DNA from: an uncultured Clostridiaceae bacterium
GTDB lineage: Bacteria > Bacillota > Clostridia > TANB77 > CAG-508
Direction: 5' to 3'
DNA: 5,877 nucleotides
NCBI GenBank assembly: GCA_905198755.1
Contig: CAJKDR010000066.1
Coordinates: forward strand, 1 to 5,877
Each line of letters opens with the position of its first letter. The stretch's first letter is position 1. A program made the translations under genes and the position numbers. Positions 1-5,352 of the stretch are shown piece by piece. The notes under the pieces are model-generated. The model had not been told where the DNA came from. It ran no database searches and was given only the letters and a program-made list of their open reading frames with translations.

Positions 1-657
1 ATCCAATATAATGGATATTATTATAAATTTACATTTACAGTAAATAATGATAATGACAAAATAACAAAAATAGAAATATTAAATAAAAAATTTAAGATAG
101 ATAATGCAACAATTACAACAGATTCTGACATCGGTGGATGGAATATTGAATTTAATGACACACATAATAAATATGAGATATCAGAAAACGGAACAGTATC
201 AAACATAACAAATGCATGGTGGAAGATGACTGCAGAAGAGAAAAAAGAATTGAAAAACTGTAAATTTGAAAATAGTGGTAATGGAAATGAATGGGGATAT
301 TTCATTAAAGGTAATCCAAGCGGAGAAGGTGGTACACCGCCAATTGTAGCCATATATAACGATTATGGAATTGAAAATGTATATATAGTATTGATAATGA
401 CTAATGACGCATTGTATTTTTATTTGCCAAATGATAATGCAGTAAATGCATATTTTCAAAAAATGAACGATTATGGATATACAGTAGATACATCTAAGAA
501 AATTACATCTGGAAAGTGGTATAAATCAACTGATGGTTCTAATTTTGTTAATGGAGATGAATATACAGGAGAATCATTAATAAGTGAAGACGATTTAAAT
601 AATTCAGAAACACGTAGTAAAACGTACTTAGAAAAAATAATGAAAAGTTTTAATTAA
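1..657 (+). CDS. C-terminal part of an unrecognised protein (5' end outside the window)
   Basis: The frame is open from base 1 to a TAA at 655-657, giving at least 218 residues. The ATG at 226 is therefore probably an internal Met, not the start: the reading frame upstream is intact and I see no convincing SD before 226. The visible protein is polar and rich in Asn, Asp, Lys and Tyr, with alternating hydrophobic/polar stretches suggestive of beta structure and a Trp-Trp pair at about residue 73. A short hydrophobic run (VYIVLIM, near residue 130) is too short and too close to charged residues to call a membrane helix. The C-terminal 50 residues are strongly charged. The composition would suit an exported or surface protein, but the N-terminus that would show a signal peptide is missing. 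I do not recognise a family. A strong terminator follows at once, so this is the last gene of its transcript. Confidence 0.75.
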   Translation: MQYNGYYYKFTFTVNNDNDKITKIEILNKKFKIDNATITTDSDIGGWNIEFNDTHNKYEISENGTVSNITNAWWKMTAEEKKELKNCKFENSGNGNEWGYFIKGNPSGEGGTPPIVAIYNDYGIENVYIVLIMTNDALYFYLPNDNAVNAYFQKMNDYGYTVDTSKKITSGKWYKSTDGSNFVNGDEYTGESLISEDDLNNSETRSKTYLEKIMKSFN

Positions 658-661
658 AAAT

Positions 662-701
662 AAAAGCTCTATAAAATATAATATTGTTTTATAGAGCTTT
701 T
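662..701 (+). terminator. Intrinsic terminator after the first gene
   Basis: A perfect 15-bp inverted repeat (662-676 with 687-701) flanks a 10-nt loop, starting 5 nt after the stop codon at 657. The right arm ends in TTTT and the left arm begins with AAAA, so the hairpin could also work on the minus strand, although no minus-strand gene ends here. Confidence 0.85.
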
Positions 702-730
702 AACAATCTATAGAAAAATTTAAAAAATAC

Positions 731-759
731 TACACAAATCAAGTAATATATGGTAAAAT
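731..759 (+). promoter_or_regulatory. Probable SigA promoter of yebC
   Basis: A -35-like TACACA (731-736, 4 of 6 to TTGACA) and a -10 TAAAAT (754-759, 5 of 6) are separated by 17 nt. The -10 is preceded by TGG, an extended -10 feature. It lies between the upstream terminator and the yebC SD, where a promoter is expected. The region is very AT-rich, so chance matches are common. Confidence 0.5.
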
Positions 760-795
760 ATTAATGTTAATAAAAAATAAAGGAGAGTGAAAGCA

Positions 796-1515
796 ATGTC
801 AGGACATTCAAAATGGCATAATATTCAAGCAAAAAAAGGAAAAGCAGATGCAGCAAGAGGAAAAATATTTACAAAATTAGGAAGAGAATTATTAATAGCT
901 GTTAAGGAAGGTGGACCTGACCCAGCTGGTAATTCTAAATTAAAAAATGTTATTGCAAAATGTAAGGCAGCAAATATGCCTAATGATACAATAAATAATG
1001 CAATAAAAAAAGCTTCTGGAAGTAATGAAAGTTACGAAGAAGTTACATATGAAGGATATGGAACAAATGGTGTTGCAGTAATAGTAAGTGCAGCAACAGA
1101 CAATAGAAATAGAACAGCAGCAGATGTGAGACATGCATTTGACAAATCTGGAGGAAATTTAGGTACAACAGGATGTGTTTCTTATTTATTCAATAAAAAA
1201 GGTTTAATAGTAATAGATAGAAGCACAACAGATTTAGATGAAGATAGCATGATGATGTTAGCTTTAGATAGTGGAGCAGAAGATTTTGAAGCTTCAGAAG
1301 AAATTTATGAAATAACAACAGATCCATCTAATTTCTCAGAAGTAAGAGAAAAATTAGAAGAACAAGGATTAGAATTCTTAGAAGCAGATGTTAAATTGAT
1401 ACCAACAACATATGTTGAATTAGACGATAATCATGCAGAGAAAATGCAAAGATTAATAGACAGACTAGAAGAATTAGATGATGTTGTTGAAGTATATCAC
1501 AATTGGGCTGAGTAG
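796..1515 (+). CDS. yebC: YebC/PmpR/TACO1-family translation or transcription factor
   Basis: This is a 239-residue cytosolic protein of normal family length. Family hallmarks are clear: the N-terminus SGHSKWHNIQAKKGKAD, the central block DNRNRTAADVRHAF then KSGGNLGTTGCVSYLF, and the C-terminal RLEELDDVVEVYHNW. Members were long annotated as DNA-binding transcriptional regulators (PmpR in Pseudomonas). The mitochondrial relative TACO1 is a translation activator, and more recent work links bacterial YebC to ribosomes and translation through proline-rich stretches, so the 'regulator' label should be held loosely. The ATG at 796 is chosen because the protein then begins at the conserved MSGHSKWHN and has an SD (AGGAGAG, 781-787) at good spacing. 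A GTG at 787 would add three residues but overlaps that SD. It sits alone between two terminators, so it is a single-gene transcript and not part of the sporulation operon. Confidence 0.97.
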   Translation: MSGHSKWHNIQAKKGKADAARGKIFTKLGRELLIAVKEGGPDPAGNSKLKNVIAKCKAANMPNDTINNAIKKASGSNESYEEVTYEGYGTNGVAVIVSAATDNRNRTAADVRHAFDKSGGNLGTTGCVSYLFNKKGLIVIDRSTTDLDEDSMMMLALDSGAEDFEASEEIYEITTDPSNFSEVREKLEEQGLEFLEADVKLIPTTYVELDDNHAEKMQRLIDRLEELDDVVEVYHNWAE

Positions 1516-1543
1516 GATAAATTTAATAGTTCTAAAATAGAAT

Positions 1544-1575
1544 AAAAAGCATATACATATAGTATATGCTTTTTT
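1544..1575 (+). terminator. Intrinsic terminator after yebC
   Basis: A 13-bp inverted repeat (1544-1556 with 1562-1574) encloses a 5-nt loop (ATATA) and ends in a run of six T (1570-1575). It lies 28 nt after the yebC stop and separates yebC from spoIIIAA, which must therefore be transcribed from a promoter in or after this element, or by read-through. Confidence 0.88.
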
Positions 1576-1603
1576 GTATAAATATTAATTGTATTTTTTC
1601 TAC

Positions 1604-1610
1604 AAGGAGG
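1604..1610 (+). promoter_or_regulatory. SD site that fixes the TTG start of spoIIIAA
   Basis: AAGGAGG is a perfect 7-base match to the anti-SD of 16S rRNA. It lies 5 nt before the TTG at 1616. The only upstream alternative, a TTG at 1589, would place this SD inside the coding region and has no SD of its own. Confidence 0.85.
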
Positions 1611-1615
1611 AAAAC

Positions 1616-2482
1616 TTGAATATTTTAGAATATTTTCCAAATAAAATAGTACAAGCTATATTAAATTCAATAAATGAAAAAGAAATAGAAACTTTAGAAG
1701 AAATAAGGATAAGAGTATCAAAACCAATTATTTTAAAACTAGCTAATAAAGAAATCCTTACAGAATACATAATAACAACACAAGATATATTAGAAATAGT
1801 GGAAAAAATCACAGAAAATTCAATATACTCATATCAACAGCAAATATGCTTGGGATATATTACGCTAAAAGGTGGACATAGAGTTGGGATTTCTGGAAAT
1901 GTAGTAATGGAAGATAATAAAGTTATAAATGTAAATTATATTTATAGTTTAAACTTTAGAATTGCAAGACAAATAATTGGTGCGGCAGACAAAGTTGTAA
2001 ATGAAGTTCTAAAAAATGATGAAGTATCTAATACTTTAATAATATCTAAACCAGGAGCAGGAAAAACCACAATATTAAGGGATTTGATAAGAATAATAAG
2101 TAAAACAAAAACAGTAGGAGTTGTAGACGAAAGAGGAGAAATAGCAGCAATGTACAAAAAGGAGCCACAAAATGATTTAGGAATAAAAGTAGATATATTA
2201 AGTAATATTTCAAAAAGTTTAGGAATAAAGATGCTAGTTAGAAGTATGGCTCCAGATGTAATAGTAGCAGATGAAATAGGAACCAAAGAAGACATAGAAG
2301 CAATAAAATATGCAGTCACATCAGGGGTAAAAGGAATTTTTACAGCGCATGCAAATAATATGGAAGACATAAAAAAAAGTCCAATATTAAAAGAATTACT
2401 AGACTTAAATTTAATAGATAAGATAATTATATTAGATAAAAATAATAGAGAAAATATAGAAACCTCTTGTTCGCCTTACTAA
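1616..2482 (+). CDS. spoIIIAA: Stage III sporulation protein AA, mother-cell ATPase
   Basis: SpoIIIAA is the AAA+/secretion-type ATPase on the mother-cell side of the SpoIIIA-SpoIIQ channel, which supports late gene expression in the forespore. At 288 residues it is slightly shorter than the roughly 307 of Bacillus subtilis. Visible motifs are Walker A PGAGKTT (residues 146-152), the family signature VVDERGEIA (Asp171, Glu172, Arg173) and Walker B VIVADE (Asp219, Glu220). A TAHAN block follows at about residue 245. The start is TTG with a perfect SD. The last residues (TSCSPY) do not look like a usual SpoIIIAA tail and are encoded by a terminator hairpin, so the gene seems slightly trimmed or rewritten at its 3' end. 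All catalytic motifs are intact, so activity is expected. Unusually, it is separated from spoIIIAB by 534 nt holding an antisense gene. I found no convincing SigE promoter upstream. Confidence 0.95.
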   Translation: MNILEYFPNKIVQAILNSINEKEIETLEEIRIRVSKPIILKLANKEILTEYIITTQDILEIVEKITENSIYSYQQQICLGYITLKGGHRVGISGNVVMEDNKVINVNYIYSLNFRIARQIIGAADKVVNEVLKNDEVSNTLIISKPGAGKTTILRDLIRIISKTKTVGVVDERGEIAAMYKKEPQNDLGIKVDILSNISKSLGIKMLVRSMAPDVIVADEIGTKEDIEAIKYAVTSGVKGIFTAHANNMEDIKKSPILKELLDLNLIDKIIILDKNNRENIETSCSPY

Positions 2483-2500
2483 AACAAGAGGTATTTTTTT
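2462..2500 (+). terminator. Terminator overlapping the end of spoIIIAA
   Basis: A 10-bp inverted repeat (2462-2471 with 2483-2492) encloses an 11-nt loop that contains the spoIIIAA stop codon (2480-2482), and is followed by seven T (2494-2500). The left arm is coding sequence. The T-run overlaps the stop codon (2499-2501) of the convergent minus-strand gene. On the minus strand the hairpin is followed only by a weak T-rich stretch, so two-way action is possible but less sure. Confidence 0.85.
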
Positions 2501-2873
2501 AGATTAACTTTGCGACGTCTCGTAAGAAACATCTTATAAATGCCTCGATGTACTCGGGACGAAAGGCTGAAACTGGATTCTTGGGAGAATTAATTTCAGC
2601 CCCTTTAAAGATAACATTTAAAATGCTTTCTTTGTCATTTAGCTTGATTGGAAAAACATAAAATTCCACATTGCCAAATTTATACTTATACTCTGAATGT
2701 TTGGAGAAATACTTTTCGTTAACAGAATATAAATATATGTTCTTTACTGGTGGGAAGAAATCACTGTCATCGCTTGCCTCAACATAATCGTAAAGCAAGT
2801 ATTTTATCCTAGCAGGAATTTCAATGTTTTCTTCTGACCAGGTAGCCTTGTTTGTTCTTTTTTGATATTTCAT
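2499..2873 (-). CDS. Unrecognised 124-residue protein inserted between spoIIIAA and spoIIIAB
   Basis: The gene runs against its neighbours, from an ATG at 2873 with a strong SD (AAAGGAGA, plus-strand 2881-2888) 7 nt upstream and a SigA-type promoter, to a TAA at 2499. The protein has no signal peptide and no membrane segment. About one residue in six is Phe or Tyr, and it appears to be a mixed alpha/beta soluble domain: a helix-like segment near residues 19-31, beta-like aromatic stretches around 44-80, and a helix-like C-terminus ending FIRCFLRDVAKLI. I do not recognise the family and give no function. By hand count the gene is about 33% G+C, against about 20% in sampled 100-base stretches of spoIIIAB and spoIIIAE. 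It uses codons such as CGT, CGA, CCC, GAG, ATC and GTC that the neighbours mostly avoid. This, with its position in a normally unbroken operon, suggests it was acquired. The SD, promoter and clean frame make it a real gene, not an antisense shadow. Confidence 0.85.
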   Translation of the reverse strand: MKYQKRTNKATWSEENIEIPARIKYLLYDYVEASDDSDFFPPVKNIYLYSVNEKYFSKHSEYKYKFGNVEFYVFPIKLNDKESILNVIFKGAEINSPKNPVSAFRPEYIEAFIRCFLRDVAKLI

Positions 2874-2909
2874 CTGAAGATCTCCTTTGATGTCTTTATA
2901 TTGTAAGGC

Positions 2910-2917
2910 TTGTACAA
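2910..2917. promoter_or_regulatory. Possible operator: TTGTACAA palindrome in the leader of the inserted gene
   Basis: A perfect 8-bp palindrome lies just downstream of the predicted start point of the minus-strand gene, a normal place for a repressor site. A further TTGTA half-site is at 2901-2905. It is short and no regulator is known, so this is only a candidate. Confidence 0.2.
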
Positions 2918-2931
2918 ATATACATAAATAT

Positions 2932-2960
2932 ATTATATCATTTTTTCATAAAAAAGTAAA
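2932..2960 (-). promoter_or_regulatory. Probable SigA promoter of the inserted minus-strand gene
   Basis: Read on the minus strand, TTTACT (2960-2955, 4 of 6 to TTGACA) is followed after exactly 17 nt by a perfect TATAAT (2937-2932). Transcription would start near 2925, giving a 5' leader of about 50 nt before the ATG at 2873. This points to vegetative rather than sporulation-specific expression. Confidence 0.65.
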
Positions 2961-2963
2961 ATT

Positions 2964-2992
2964 TAGGTTCTAAATAACAATAGGAATACATA
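2964..2992 (+). promoter_or_regulatory. Weak SigE-like promoter candidate for spoIIIAB-AF
   Basis: AATACATA (2985-2992) matches the SigE -10 consensus CATACAnT at most positions. The expected -35 region about 14 nt upstream (around 2964-2970) is a poor match. A promoter is needed here because spoIIIAA ends in a terminator and the intervening gene points the other way. The exact site is unsure. Confidence 0.25.
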
Positions 2993-3016
2993 TATATTAT
3001 TATATGGAGGACAAAA

Positions 3017-3526
3017 ATGTTTATTATAAAATGTACAAGCATATTTGGGGTATTTATAACTACTTTTTTTATAGGATATCTATTATCAAAAAAATATACA
3101 GCTAGAACAGTAGAACTAAAACAAATGCAAATAGCATTAGACATATTAGAAAATAAAATTAGATATACATATGAACCTATAAAAGATATTTTTTTAGAAA
3201 TTACCAAATTAATAGATGGAGATATTTCAATATTGTTTGAAAACATAGCAAAAAATTTAGAAAACCAAAACATAGAAGAATCAACAGAAAGAGCAGTAAA
3301 AGAAGTTAAAACAAACATAACAAAAGAAGACATTGAAGTATTACACAATTTATCAAAGTTATTAGGAAAAACAGATAAAGAAGGACAAATAAGTCAAATA
3401 GAATTAGCAAAAACATTCTTAAAAACTCAAATAAATAAAGCAGAAAAAGAAGAAGAAAAAAATGCAAAGCTTTATAAAACATTAGGAGCAACAATGGGAC
3501 TAGCATTTGCAATTATATTAATTTAA
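3017..3526 (+). CDS. spoIIIAB: Stage III sporulation protein AB
   Basis: SpoIIIAB is a mother-cell membrane component of the SpoIIIA channel, related to GspF-like platform proteins of secretion systems and thought to dock the SpoIIIAA ATPase. The 169 residues match the usual length (171 in B. subtilis). There is an N-terminal membrane segment (about residues 3-24), then a mainly helical, charged cytoplasmic region. A C-terminal hydrophobic segment begins at the family-typical KLYKTLGATMGLAFAIIL (about 151-168). The stretch rich in Lys and Glu near residues 138-150 may form a coiled coil. The ATG at 3017 has GGAGG at 3006-3010. In most sporulators this gene follows spoIIIAA directly or overlaps it; here it is the first gene of a separate unit, with spoIIIAC 24 nt downstream. 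Confidence 0.93.
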   Translation: MFIIKCTSIFGVFITTFFIGYLLSKKYTARTVELKQMQIALDILENKIRYTYEPIKDIFLEITKLIDGDISILFENIAKNLENQNIEESTERAVKEVKTNITKEDIEVLHNLSKLLGKTDKEGQISQIELAKTFLKTQINKAEKEEEKNAKLYKTLGATMGLAFAIILI

Positions 3527-3550
3527 TAATTATTTTGGAGGAATACATAA

Positions 3551-3745
3551 ATGGATATAAATTTATTATTTAAAATTGCAGCAATAGGAATATTAGTTGC
3601 GGTACTTCATCAAGTATTAGTAAGAGCAGGAAGAGAAGACCAAGCAATGATGACGACACTTGCAGGATTAGTAATAGTTTTAACAATGGTAATAAAAGAA
3701 ATAAGTACATTGTTTAACACAGTAAGAACATTATTCAATTTATAA
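3551..3745 (+). CDS. spoIIIAC: Stage III sporulation protein AC
   Basis: This 64-residue integral membrane protein has two hydrophobic segments (about residues 5-23 and 34-50) joined by the polar loop VRAGREDQAMM, the hallmark of SpoIIIAC (68 residues in B. subtilis). It is part of the membrane core of the SpoIIIA channel and is related in sequence to SpoIIIAD. The SD GGAGG at 3537-3541 lies 9 nt before the ATG. It is spaced 24 nt after spoIIIAB and 33 nt before spoIIIAD, consistent with co-transcription. Confidence 0.94.
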   Translation: MDINLLFKIAAIGILVAVLHQVLVRAGREDQAMMTTLAGLVIVLTMVIKEISTLFNTVRTLFNL

Positions 3746-3778
3746 TTAAGAAAACATATTTTAAGAAGGGAACAAAAG

Positions 3779-4165
3779 ATGGAAATTATTAGAATAATAG
3801 GAATAGGTCTTATATCTTTAATAATAATACTCGTGTTACGACAATACAAACCAGAATTTGCAATCTATGTATCATTAATAGCAGGAATACTAATATTATT
3901 CATATCACTAACACAAATATCGGGAGTAATAGACTTACTAAAAAGTTTTGCAAGTAGAGCCAATATAAATACACAATTTATATCATTATTACTAAAAATA
4001 ACAGGAATAGCATTTTTAACAGAATTTGCAGTAAGCATATCAAATGACTGTGGGGAAACGGCAATAGCAAATAAAATAGATTTGGGAGGAAAAGTATTAA
4101 TAATAGTAATTTCTATTCCAATAATAACAGCACTATTAGAAACAATACTAAAAGTTATACCATAA
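3779..4165 (+). CDS. spoIIIAD: Stage III sporulation protein AD
   Basis: This 128-residue membrane protein (133 in B. subtilis) has four hydrophobic segments at about residues 2-20, 26-47, 65-85 and 103-127. The conserved block between segments three and four reads SNDCGETAIANKIDLGGK, typical of SpoIIIAD. It belongs to the membrane core of the mother cell-forespore channel. The start ATG has an SD-like AGAAGGG (3764-3770) 8 nt upstream. It is followed 18 nt later by spoIIIAE. Frame and length look intact. Confidence 0.94.
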   Translation: MEIIRIIGIGLISLIIILVLRQYKPEFAIYVSLIAGILILFISLTQISGVIDLLKSFASRANINTQFISLLLKITGIAFLTEFAVSISNDCGETAIANKIDLGGKVLIIVISIPIITALLETILKVIP

Positions 4166-4183
4166 CAAAAGAAAGGGATACAA

Positions 4184-5345
4184 ATGAAAAGAATATTAAA
4201 ATTAGTTTTAATATTTGTATTATGTTTTAATTTAAAAATAGTATATGCAGAAGAAAATACTATAAACACTGATGAAATAATAAGTAATCAAAAACAGGAA
4301 TTAGGAATAACAGAATTTGTAAAAAAATCTAATGAATATACAAAAGATAATTTAGATGGAATAAACATAAAAGAAATATTTGATTCAGCAATAACAGGTA
4401 GAGTTGGAAACACTAATATATTTAATAATGTTTTAAACATACTGGGAAAAGAATTTAAAAGTACAATAAGTACAATACGGAATAATTTTAATAATAATCA
4501 TAATACATAGTATATTGTCATCGATTAGTGATTCACTGGAAAACAAAAGCGTATCACAAGTAACATATTTTGTAGAACTAATACTAATAATAACATTAAT
4601 AGTAAGTACATTTTCAAACTGTATATCATTGGTAAAAAATACAATACAAAATCTAGTAGGATTTAGTAATAGTTTAATACCAATACTAATGACGTTAATG
4701 TTAACTACAGGAGCAATAACATCTGCTGGAATGATACAACCAATATTATTACTCTTAATAAATTTTATAGGAAATGCAATATCAAACTTTATATTACCAG
4801 TAGTATTAATATCCACTAGCTTAAACATAATATCTCAAATATCAGATGAAATAAAAATATCTAAAATTCCTAAATTTTTAAATTCAGCAACAATATGGGT
4901 ATTAGGAATAATAATGACACTATTTGTAACAGTATTATCACTAGAAGGAAGTCTAACACAAACGGTAGATGGAGTAACAGCCAAAACGACAAAAGCAGCA
5001 GTATCAACAGTAATACCAGTAGTAGGAAAGATATTAGGAGATGCAACAGATGCGGTAATAGGATGTGCAGGAATCTTAAAAAATGCAGTGGGATTTGTAG
5101 GAGTAATAGTAATATTAGGAATATGTTTATCTCCAATAATAAAACTTACAATATTAACAATTACATATTACTTAGCATCAGCACTGTGCCAACCAATAGC
5201 AGATGAAAAAATAGTAAATCTATTGGGGAGTGTAGCAGATACATTTAAAACTTTACTTGCAATAATATTCTGTGTAACAGTATTACTCATAGTAGGACTC
5301 ACAATAGTTATAAAAATATCTAATGCAACATTATTATATAGGTAG
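4184..5345 (+). pseudogene. spoIIIAE: Stage III sporulation protein AE, reading frame broken by one extra base
   Basis: SpoIIIAE is the large polytopic membrane component of the SpoIIIA channel. The start ATG has an SD (AAAGGG, 4172-4177) and is followed by a signal peptide with likely cleavage after VYA at residue 22. The first frame stops at TAG 4508-4510 after 108 residues. The C-terminal part lies in the next frame (+1) up to TAG at 5343-5345. Joining Ile98 to the codon at 4479 restores a first membrane helix (GIILIIIII) and a 386-residue protein, close to the 399 of B. subtilis. It also restores the family order: membrane helices at about 126-150, 165-217 and 235-258, the conserved IPVVGKILGDATDAVIGC then KNAVG region, and the C-terminal helices. 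The TTG at 4515 has no SD, so separate translation of the second part is unlikely. Apart from the shift nothing looks decayed. A sequencing error or a recent mutation is more likely than programmed recoding. The gene identity is sure; its working state is not. Confidence 0.92.
4470..4480 (+). other. Frameshift point in spoIIIAE
   Basis: The downstream frame is closed by TAA at 4467-4469 and the upstream frame by TAG at 4508-4510, so the shift must lie between 4470 and 4507. The hydrophobic helix in the downstream frame begins at 4479, which places it most likely at 4470-4480. Removing the C at 4478, or one G of 4479-4480, gives a continuous SpoIIIAE. Confidence 0.85.
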
Positions 5346-5352
5346 GAAACAA

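Noticed and set aside
226..657. A 143-residue gene starting at ATG 226
   Set aside because: The same frame is open without a stop from base 1 and I see no convincing SD before 226, so this is the C-terminal part of a longer protein.
658..795. A small RNA or riboswitch between the first gene and yebC
   Set aside because: The only structure is the terminator hairpin; the remainder is explained by a promoter and SD, with no conserved riboswitch-like elements.
1589..1615. An upstream TTG start for SpoIIIAA at 1589
   Set aside because: It has no SD, would place the perfect AAGGAGG inside the coding region, and adds residues (MYFFYKEEN) unlike a SpoIIIAA N-terminus.
1942..2370. A long minus-strand open frame opposite spoIIIAA
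   Set aside because: It is the shadow of a conserved gene with clear Walker motifs; the antisense translation has no recognisable domain.
2499..2873. DUF960-like identity for the orphan protein
   Set aside because: The length and helix-then-aromatic-strand layout are loosely similar, but I could not match specific conserved residues, so no family is assigned.
2908..3040. Inverted 9-bp copies GCTTGTACA (2908-2916) and TGTACAAGC (3032-3040) on either side of the spoIIIAB start, considered as ends of an inserted element
   Set aside because: They do not bracket the orphan gene, one lies inside spoIIIAB coding sequence, and 9-bp matches are expected by chance in AT-rich DNA.
4870..5206. Overlapping open frames on both strands inside spoIIIAE (Leu-rich minus strand, Asn/Ser-rich plus strand)
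   Set aside because: Their low-complexity composition is what the ATA/TTA/ACA/GTA codons of spoIIIAE give in other frames, and spoIIIAE is conserved across the region.
4515..5345. A separate gene starting at TTG 4515
   Set aside because: There is no SD upstream, the sequence is the C-terminal part of SpoIIIAE, and the first helix is restored by joining the frames. It is better described as one frameshifted spoIIIAE.
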